Assembly (NCBI GenBank): GCA_034439755.1 | Contig: JAWXAZ010000045.1 | Span: forward strand, 1 to 11,762 | Origin: B1 sp034439755 | GTDB lineage: Bacteria > Bacteroidota > Bacteroidia > UKL13-3 | Direction of reading: 5' to 3' | DNA length: 11,762 nt | Shown here: one piece after another, positions 6,693 to 11,762 of the stretch | Layout of the letters: every line of letters begins with the position of its first letter | Numbering within the stretch: the first letter of the stretch is position 1 | Made by a program: the position numbers and the translations under genes | Notes under the pieces: model-generated | What the model saw: only the letters and a program-made list of their open reading frames with translations | Told to the model about the DNA's origin: nothing | The model's database searches: none

Positions 6693-7442
6693 ATGGCACT
6701 TTTACCCTTATCCATTGTTATCATTACCCGAAATGAGGCGGCCAATATTGCGCGCTCCATAGCGTCTGTTTTGCCCGTTTCAAACGATATTGTGGTAGTA
6801 GATAGCGAGAGTACTGATAATACCGTGCAAATTGCCAAAAGCCTTGGCGCCACTGTAATCGTTAACCCTTGGGAGGGTTATTCTAAACAAAAAAATATTG
6901 GCAATGCGCAGGCAAAATATGATTATATTTTTAGCATAGATGCAGATGAATCCTTTTCGCCAGAATTAAGAGAAGAGCTCATTGCCCTATTTGCGCAAAA
7001 AGAAATGAAACCGCTTTACCGGGTTAACCTCATTAACCATTATTGTGGCAAGCCCATTAAACACGGTGCTTGGTACCCCGATTGGCATTACCGATTATTT
7101 GATAAGCGCCAAATGCATTGGACCGAAACCGATGATGTACATGAAGGATTAAATTGGAACAAAAGCACGCCAAAGGCCTTGTTAAAAGAACATCTCTACC
7201 ATTTTACTACCCAAAATGATGATTTTTACCTGCAAAAAATGGAGCAATACGCGCAACTTTTTGCTTCAAAAATGAGGGCCAAAGGAAAATCGGGCGGACT
7301 AATAAAAGCCAACAGCAGTGCTTTTTTTAGGTTTTTTAAGGAGTACTTCCTGCAATATGGTTTTTTAGATGGCATGGCAGGACTTAAAATTGCCAAAGCA
7401 CATTTTATCTATACCTATAAAAAGTACAAATATTTAGGCTGA
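6693..7442 (+). CDS. Family 2 glycosyltransferase, LPS-core (WaaE/KdtX) type
   Basis: This 249-residue GT-A fold enzyme is predicted to transfer a sugar from a nucleotide-sugar donor, probably to lipopolysaccharide core or another surface glycan at the cytoplasmic face of the inner membrane. The N-terminus LSIVIITRNEAANIARSIASV and VVDSESTDNT (residues about 35-44) are the donor-binding strands. SIDADE has the metal-binding DxD at D83-D85. HGAWYPDWHYRLFDKRQ (124-140) and VHEGL (149-153) are typical of the WaaE/KdtX-like subgroup of GT2. The C-terminal half is basic and aromatic (RFFKEYFLQYGFLDGMAGL), suggesting membrane association without clear transmembrane helices. It sits alone on the plus strand between lpdA and the E2 gene, with its stop 6 bp from the convergent E2 stop and no room for a terminator between them. 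Donor and acceptor cannot be told from sequence. Confidence 0.88.
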   Translation: MALLPLSIVIITRNEAANIARSIASVLPVSNDIVVVDSESTDNTVQIAKSLGATVIVNPWEGYSKQKNIGNAQAKYDYIFSIDADESFSPELREELIALFAQKEMKPLYRVNLINHYCGKPIKHGAWYPDWHYRLFDKRQMHWTETDDVHEGLNWNKSTPKALLKEHLYHFTTQNDDFYLQKMEQYAQLFASKMRAKGKSGGLIKANSSAFFRFFKEYFLQYGFLDGMAGLKIAKAHFIYTYKKYKYLG

Positions 7443-7448
7443 ACCAAT

Positions 7449-8681
7449 CTATAATCCGAGTAGTAATTTAAATGGATCCGTACCTGAGGTTAACAACAAA
7501 GTTGGGTTCTCCAAACACTGCTTCACCTTTACCAAAAAGCCAACCGACTCGCGGCCATCTATGATGCGGTGATCGTAGCTTAAGGCCACATACATTATTG
7601 GACGAATCACTATTTGCCCATTTTGAACCACTGCACGCTCTACAATATTGTGCATGCCAAGAATGGCAGATTGCGGCAGATTAATAATTGGCGTACTCAA
7701 CATGGAGCCAAACACACCCCCATTGGTGATGGTGAAAGTTCCACCCGTCATCTCCTCCAAACTCAATTTATTTTCGCGGGCTTTGCCAGCCAATCGCATC
7801 ACCTCTGCTTCAATTTCTGCCAAGCCAAGACTTTCTGCATTTCTAATTACCGGCACCACCAAACCCTTTGGCGCACTTACTGCAATGGAAACATCGCAAT
7901 AATCGTGGTAGATAATTTCTTCTCCGTTTAGATATGCATTTACTGCCGGAAATTGCTGCAATGCCACACACACAGCCTTGGTAAAAAAGCTCATAAAACC
8001 CAGGTTTACCCCAAACGTTTCCTTAAATTGATTTTTATACTGGTTGCGCAAATCCATGATAGGCTTCATATCCACTTCGTTAAAAGTGGTAAGCATAGCG
8101 GTTTCATTTTTAGCAGCAACCAAGCGTTTAGACACTGTTTTGCGTAAAGAAGTCATCTTCTCTGTGCGGTCGTTGCGCTGTTTGCCTTCGTTGCTTGTTA
8201 CTTTTAGTTCGGCTTGCAGGGCATCCATTTTGGTAATTCTGCCATCCTTGCCTGAACCAATTACTTGTTTTGTGTTGATGCCCTTCTCAGCCAAAATCTT
8301 CTGTGCTGCTGGGCCGGCCGAGCCCGAAGCATAAGTAACAGGAGTAGCCGATTTATCTGCATCTGCTTTTGGAGCCTCAGTTTTAGTAATATTGGATTTA
8401 CCTACATCCGCTTTTGGTTCAGCCATAGCTATACCTTCTGGACGTTTGGCATCGGTATCGATTTCGGCAATTAGATCACCTACTTTTATGGTATCGCCCT
8501 CATTCCCTTTGGTGGTAAGTACCCCAGCAGCTTCTGCATTTAATTCAAAAGTAGCTTTATCGCTTTCTAACTCGCAAAGCAATTCATCCATTTCAACATA
8601 ATCGCCGGTTTTTTTATTCCAACGTGAAATGGTTACTTCACTAATAGACTCACCAACAGTAGGGACATTTAATTTAAGCAT
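7449..8681 (-). CDS. odhB: Dihydrolipoamide acyltransferase E2, probably succinyltransferase of the 2-oxoglutarate dehydrogenase complex
   Basis: This 410-residue cytoplasmic E2 carries acyl groups on lipoate and transfers them to CoA; in the 2-oxoglutarate dehydrogenase complex the product is succinyl-CoA. Residues 1-75 form one lipoyl domain with the lipoylated lysine K42 in ESDKATFEL. Residues about 76-118 are a flexible Ala/Lys/Asp/Pro-rich linker with a repeated KADVGKS/KADADKS phrase. Residues about 120-158 are the peripheral-subunit-binding domain (GPAAQKILAEKGIN...GKDGRITKMDA) that holds E1 and E3. Residues about 175-405 are the catalytic domain with DHRIIDG at 370-376 (catalytic H371 and D375). 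A single lipoyl domain, PTVGESISEVTISRW and RTEKMTSLRKTVSKRLV favour the succinyltransferase over pyruvate E2. The start at 8681 is fixed by the lipoyl-domain N-terminus. lpdA lies downstream in the same direction, separated by an opposing gene, so the two are probably transcribed separately. The E1 gene (odhA/sucA) is not in the window. Confidence 0.93.
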   Translation of the reverse strand: MLKLNVPTVGESISEVTISRWNKKTGDYVEMDELLCELESDKATFELNAEAAGVLTTKGNEGDTIKVGDLIAEIDTDAKRPEGIAMAEPKADVGKSNITKTEAPKADADKSATPVTYASGSAGPAAQKILAEKGINTKQVIGSGKDGRITKMDALQAELKVTSNEGKQRNDRTEKMTSLRKTVSKRLVAAKNETAMLTTFNEVDMKPIMDLRNQYKNQFKETFGVNLGFMSFFTKAVCVALQQFPAVNAYLNGEEIIYHDYCDVSIAVSAPKGLVVPVIRNAESLGLAEIEAEVMRLAGKARENKLSLEEMTGGTFTITNGGVFGSMLSTPIINLPQSAILGMHNIVERAVVQNGQIVIRPIMYVALSYDHRIIDGRESVGFLVKVKQCLENPTLLLTSGTDPFKLLLGL

Positions 8682-8703
8682 AATTAATAAATAAAATCAA
8701 CTG

Positions 8704-8711
8704 CAAATAAA
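8704..8711 (-). promoter_or_regulatory. Weak candidate -7 element for the E2 gene (TTTATTTG)
   Basis: On the minus strand the sequence TTTATTTG lies 22 bp upstream of the E2 start codon and differs from the TAnnTTTG consensus at its second base. It is the best promoter-like match between the E2 start and the inverted repeat copy at 8741. Confidence is low because the DNA here is AT-rich. Confidence 0.2.
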
Positions 8712-8740
8712 GCTAAACAAGGCTGATTATTCAAGTTATA

Positions 8741-8855
8741 CCCTTACTTAAATTAAATTAGTCCAAAGAGCAATTTGATTTAACCATGGTAAATGCCGAA
8801 AGAAAAGATGTTTAGTCCAAATATTTTGGAACAATTACCTAATGCATATCGGTAT
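8741..8855 (+). repeat. 115-bp non-coding repeat, left copy (inverted relative to 11638-11752)
   Basis: The 115 bases starting cccttacttaaatt and ending at tatcggtat align without gaps to the reverse complement of 11638-11752, with 96 of 115 identities counted by eye. Conservation is uneven: the first 14 bases, an internal aatttgattt, taaatgccg and a 22-base block at 8808-8829 are identical, while two spacer blocks (8763-8771 and 8782-8789) are diverged. The 22-base block contains a small hairpin, tccaaa-tat-tttgga (8816-8830). No open reading frame spans the repeat. It lies between the divergent E2 and beta-barrel genes, 60 bp from the E2 start and 93 bp from the barrel start. Confidence 0.9.
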
Positions 8856-8947
8856 TAATAGCAGAAATGACTTAGATAATTTGCTTCCAACTCATTTTTT
8901 GCCTTTTTTTGTTCCGAAACATTTATTCGAAACTAAAATATTATCCT

Positions 8948-9628
8948 ATGAAAAAAACAGGTTTATTTTTATTCTTACTCCTATTAATTGGAGGTAAGAT
9001 TAATGCGCAAAAACAAGAGGATTCATTGCCGAGCCGACATTTAGGCATTTCGGCAAATGCAGGAATAACAGGCATTGGAGGAAGTTTGAATATCAAATTA
9101 ACAAAGAAAATTGAATTAACCTTGGGTTATTCGTTAATGAGTGCAACGGGTAAATTAGAAACCACTTTTGATGGGCAAAAAGTGGACCTAACCATTTTAA
9201 ATAAGAACAATTATGCGTCTTTTATTTTTAACTTGTACCCATCTGTTAATTCATCCTTTCACTTTTTAGCGGGTGTTTTACAATCAAATAATAAATATAG
9301 CATACAGGCTATTTCAACCGATTCGCAGGAATATGGAAATATGATTTTTGCGCCCGACCAAATGGGTAAATTAGAGTTCAATATCAAAGGAGCAGAATGG
9401 ATGCCAATGGCTGGCATTGGATTTGGACGTTCTATCCCAAAAAGACGCATAGGATTTGGCCTCGATTTGGGCGCAGCTTATTGGGGCAAATTAAACGCCA
9501 GTATTTCGGCAGATAAGGCGTTTGAACCTACAAATAGCGAACACAATGTTGAGGTAATTCAGAAAGCATTTTCAGATTATAATTGGCTACCCTTTGTAAA
9601 TTTTAGATTAAACATTAAATTATTTTAG
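8948..9628 (+). CDS. Small outer-membrane beta-barrel protein, function unknown
   Basis: The frame is open from 8909, but ATG 8948 is the better start because it begins a standard signal peptide, MKKTGLFLFLLLLIGGKINA, followed by QKQED. The product is 226 residues. The mature part alternates polar and hydrophobic residues in strand-sized pieces (HLGISANAGITGIGGSLNIKL, IELTLGYSLMSATG, YASFIFNLYPS, FHFLAGVL, MPMAGIGFGRS, IGFGLDLGAAYWG) and ends WLPFVNFRLNIKLF with a terminal phenylalanine. These are usual signs of an outer-membrane beta-barrel of about 8 strands. I do not recognise a named family. The gene stops 4 bp before the next start, so the two form an operon, and both are enclosed by the inverted repeats at 8741 and 11638. 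The barrel and lipoprotein may work together at the outer membrane, but this is inferred from the pairing only. Confidence 0.75.
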   Translation: MKKTGLFLFLLLLIGGKINAQKQEDSLPSRHLGISANAGITGIGGSLNIKLTKKIELTLGYSLMSATGKLETTFDGQKVDLTILNKNNYASFIFNLYPSVNSSFHFLAGVLQSNNKYSIQAISTDSQEYGNMIFAPDQMGKLEFNIKGAEWMPMAGIGFGRSIPKRRIGFGLDLGAAYWGKLNASISADKAFEPTNSEHNVEVIQKAFSDYNWLPFVNFRLNIKLF

Positions 9629-9632
9629 CATA

Positions 9633-11576
9633 ATGAAAAAAATATTTATACCATTCGCTTTATTGATTGCGGTATTCTTTTTTCAATGGGCCTGTAAAAA
9701 CCCATTGAATGAAATGAAAGATTTTAAATTGAACATAAACGGAGGCGCGTTAATTAATCCTATTGCCACCATAAACTTTGCCTACGACGATAGTTCTGTG
9801 GCCAAACCAAGTAATATTAAAGTTTCATTTACCGGAAATGGAGCCAAATTTATTTACGATGAATACGGACAATCTGTGTTTAAAGTAGCGCCAGATGGCT
9901 CTTTAAAATTAATATTGGGTCCAAATGCCTATCCCAATAAAGAAAATCCTATTATGGTGCGCATTGAAGTTGAGGCAGACGATTGCTTGCCTTACGAAGA
10001 TTACATTTACATTTTTGATAGAAATGAAACTAAAATCACCTTTCTATTAACCAAAGTACAAAATGCACCTGCAAATATTAAAGTTCAAAATTATTCGGCA
10101 GATTTCTTGGGCAAGAAAGCAAGTGAATCATTGATTTTGGAGCACACCAACAAGGATGGAATTACATTTAAATATACGTATCCAAAACAAGGTGTTATTT
10201 TCATCAACCGCAGAGACATGTATTTCTATGAAAATGAAACAAGAAATGTAAAGATTCCAATTACAAAAGATACCACTGTTCTAGATACAGTTACCGTAGT
10301 AAAAAATGCCACACGTTTCCATAACAACCAACCCATTGATGGAACTGCAGAAAGAATTTTAGCCCCTGTAAATAAAACAATAACCATTGGGTATATGGAT
10401 TCTAGCTACAAGGTGCCAGTTTTAAGGTACCAAACCATTTGCGATACCATTCCCATTCAAAATGTAAATGCTTCTATTTATTCGAACAGCGAGGACTTTG
10501 TAATTGCGAGTGGATTTTACGATGAGAACGGGCAATACGTAGATAAGCCAAGAAAATTTTTGGATGCCGTTCAAGTTCCAAATGTTTACTTTTATACGCC
10601 CAACAAGCAAGGCTATGTTTACCCAATTTATTCGGGTGGATTGAATGGCCCGGAAATAGAAATTTCTTTTACAGCAGGGGGAAATTACAACCTATTTATG
10701 AGTGGTACTCGATACAATAAAGAATCGGGTAAGTACTTTGCGGTTGAATCTGTTGTGCCTGCAAAAGACATTAAACTAAACAATCAAAATCGCTTTACTT
10801 TTGAAAACAACCTGTTTTATACCAACCAATTCTTTTTCTTTAAAACCATAGAAACAGGTTGTGGTTTTGGTTCAATAAACTGGAATACCAAGGATATTGA
10901 CCTACTTAATTTTGATGTATCTTATGTAATTTCTACCAAACACCAATATACAAGAGGATACTTCTCACCTTATTATCCAGAAAATGAAATCAGGGTTGCT
11001 GCTTTTAATGGCGATGATGCCACCACCATCATTGTAGAATTGGATCATTCATTAAACCAATGCGAAGGAAAACCTTTGCTTTACAAGAAAACTGAGAAAA
11101 TAAATGCTTGTAGTTATGTCAATACGCCCTTTACATTTAACGTAGATTACAACACAGATGATTTCTTAAGCAAATATACTTTTGCGCCTTTAGAGGTTAG
11201 CACCGATTTAATTTGCCAAACAGGTAGCAAAGTTACCTTGCCAGATCAAACGATTAATTTTAGAAGGGAGGGCTGTCCTACCATCACCGGAAAACTCTAT
11301 TTAAATAGTGGCAAGGGCAAATATTCGTTGTTGCCTAATGTAGAATATACCATGTTTGTTTATAGTCCAATTAACCAGCAAGAATTGTCGGAGAAGTTTA
11401 CCCTTAGCGGCCAGGCAACCCAATCGATTGTAGGTGAAATTAAAAACCAAAGTGGCGTGGTTATAGATACTGCTTACATTGGTACTATGAAATATAATGC
11501 ATCACTTAGAAAATACGATTTACACATAGATTTGTATAACAAGGTGTTTAAATATAAAATTCCAGGCTGTAATTAG
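9633..11576 (+). CDS. Large putative lipoprotein of unknown function
   Basis: This gene encodes 647 residues. The N-terminus MKKIFIPFALLIAVFFFQWAC is a lipoprotein-type signal peptide with C21 as the likely lipidated residue. The lipobox (QWAC) is atypical at -3, so lipidation is likely but not certain. After the cysteine (KNPLNEMKDF) there is no run of acidic residues like the Bacteroidota surface-export signal, so a periplasm-facing position is possible. The rest is rich in beta-type sequence with many Asn, Thr and Tyr residues and no transmembrane segments. An early segment (FAYDDSSVAKPSNIKVSFTGNG ... GSLKLILGPNAYPN) resembles an immunoglobulin-like or carbohydrate-binding fold in pattern only. 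I recognise no catalytic motif or named family. The C-terminus YKIPGCN is not a T9SS sorting domain. It is the second gene of a two-gene operon with the barrel protein and is followed by a strong terminator. Confidence 0.78.
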   Translation: MKKIFIPFALLIAVFFFQWACKNPLNEMKDFKLNINGGALINPIATINFAYDDSSVAKPSNIKVSFTGNGAKFIYDEYGQSVFKVAPDGSLKLILGPNAYPNKENPIMVRIEVEADDCLPYEDYIYIFDRNETKITFLLTKVQNAPANIKVQNYSADFLGKKASESLILEHTNKDGITFKYTYPKQGVIFINRRDMYFYENETRNVKIPITKDTTVLDTVTVVKNATRFHNNQPIDGTAERILAPVNKTITIGYMDSSYKVPVLRYQTICDTIPIQNVNASIYSNSEDFVIASGFYDENGQYVDKPRKFLDAVQVPNVYFYTPNKQGYVYPIYSGGLNGPEIEISFTAGGNYNLFMSGTRYNKESGKYFAVESVVPAKDIKLNNQNRFTFENNLFYTNQFFFFKTIETGCGFGSINWNTKDIDLLNFDVSYVISTKHQYTRGYFSPYYPENEIRVAAFNGDDATTIIVELDHSLNQCEGKPLLYKKTEKINACSYVNTPFTFNVDYNTDDFLSKYTFAPLEVSTDLICQTGSKVTLPDQTINFRREGCPTITGKLYLNSGKGKYSLLPNVEYTMFVYSPINQQELSEKFTLSGQATQSIVGEIKNQSGVVIDTAYIGTMKYNASLRKYDLHIDLYNKVFKYKIPGCN

Positions 11577-11592
11577 GTAAGGTCACCCATTA

Positions 11593-11631
11593 AAAAAGAG
11601 GCTGTTTCACCTATTGAAACAGCCTCTTTTT
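11593..11631 (+). terminator. Rho-independent terminator after the lipoprotein gene
   Basis: A perfect 17-bp inverted repeat, aaaaagaggctgtttca / tgaaacagcctcttttt, surrounds a 5-nt loop (cctat). It lies 16 bp after the stop codon and continues into more T's. It lies just inside the right copy of the 115-bp repeat and closes the two-gene operon. Confidence 0.92.
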
Positions 11632-11637
11632 ATTTTT

Positions 11638-11752
11638 ATACAGATACGCATTATGTAATTGTCCCAAAATATTTGGACTAAACATTTTTTCTGCCGGCAT
11701 TTACTGCGCTAAAATCAAATTACCATCTTAACTAATTCAATTTAAGTAAGGG
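11638..11752 (-). repeat. 115-bp non-coding repeat, right copy (inverted relative to 8741-8855)
   Basis: The reverse complement of this segment matches 8741-8855 without gaps at 96 of 115 positions. The identical 22-base block lies at 11664-11685 and keeps the ccaaa-ata-tttgg hairpin (11664-11676). Its outer end (cccttac on the minus strand) points away from the enclosed operon, mirroring the left copy. Similarity beyond the outer end is weak (about 5 of 10 bases to the window edge), so the boundary is near 11752, but only 10 bases can be checked. Confidence 0.9.
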
Positions 11753-11762
11753 CATTATGTAA

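Noticed and set aside
8736..8740. Possible target-site duplication flanking the inverted repeats (ttata on the left, cattat on the right).
   Set aside because: The bases do not match as a clean direct repeat, and only 10 bases remain on the right side of the window.
8758..8821. ttagtccaaa repeated directly within the left 115-bp repeat (8758-8767 and 8812-8821).
   Set aside because: The right copy of the repeat does not keep the first occurrence, so it is not a conserved part of the element.
8909..8947. Possible longer N-terminus (13 extra residues, MFRNIYSKLKYYP) for the barrel protein.
   Set aside because: The internal ATG at 8948 begins a standard signal peptide, and the extra residues would bury it.

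Overview
This window looks like chromosomal DNA of a member of the Bacteroidota. Three kinds of evidence support that: a secreted protein with a type IX secretion (T9SS) type A C-terminal sorting domain, Omp28-like and TonB-plug-like envelope proteins, and -7 promoter elements of the Bacteroidota form TAnnTTTG, with AT-rich leaders that mostly lack clear Shine-Dalgarno sequences. I cannot place it more finely than phylum. No RNA genes, CRISPR arrays, recognisable transposases or origins are visible.

Layout. (1) Bases 1-1091 hold the 3' three quarters of aspartate ammonia-lyase (aspA). A convergent small gene (1081-1455, minus) overlaps it by 11 bp and encodes a secreted protein resembling an isolated TonB-receptor plug. 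(2) Bases 1620-3710 encode a 696-residue T9SS cargo with a central CPPC-containing Omp28/thioredoxin-like region, closed by a strong terminator. (3) Bases 3885-4438 encode a small secreted protein with 13 cysteines. Its natural start is separated from its body by a one-base frameshift in a run of A. It also ends in a strong terminator. (4) Bases 4710-5168 are a decayed DNA-polymerase-beta-like nucleotidyltransferase gene with an in-frame TAG. (5) Bases 5185-8681 carry two components of a 2-oxo acid dehydrogenase complex on the minus strand, dihydrolipoyl dehydrogenase (lpdA) and the E2 acyltransferase (probably odhB/sucB). A family 2 glycosyltransferase lies between them on the plus strand. 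(6) Bases 8948-11576 encode a two-gene unit: a small outer-membrane beta-barrel and, 4 bp later, a 647-residue putative lipoprotein of unknown function, followed by a terminator.

The most unusual structure is a 115-bp non-coding repeat present twice in inverted orientation (8741-8855 and 11638-11752). The copies match at 96 of 115 positions without gaps and exactly bracket the barrel/lipoprotein unit. No recombinase lies between them. They could be the ends of a non-autonomous mobile unit or an invertible segment, or two copies of a dispersed intergenic repeat.

Functionally, aspA (aspartate to fumarate) and lpdA/E2 (2-oxoglutarate to succinyl-CoA) both serve central carbon metabolism around the TCA cycle. 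The remaining genes are mostly envelope or secreted proteins. No intact gene-free stretch exceeds 300 bases.
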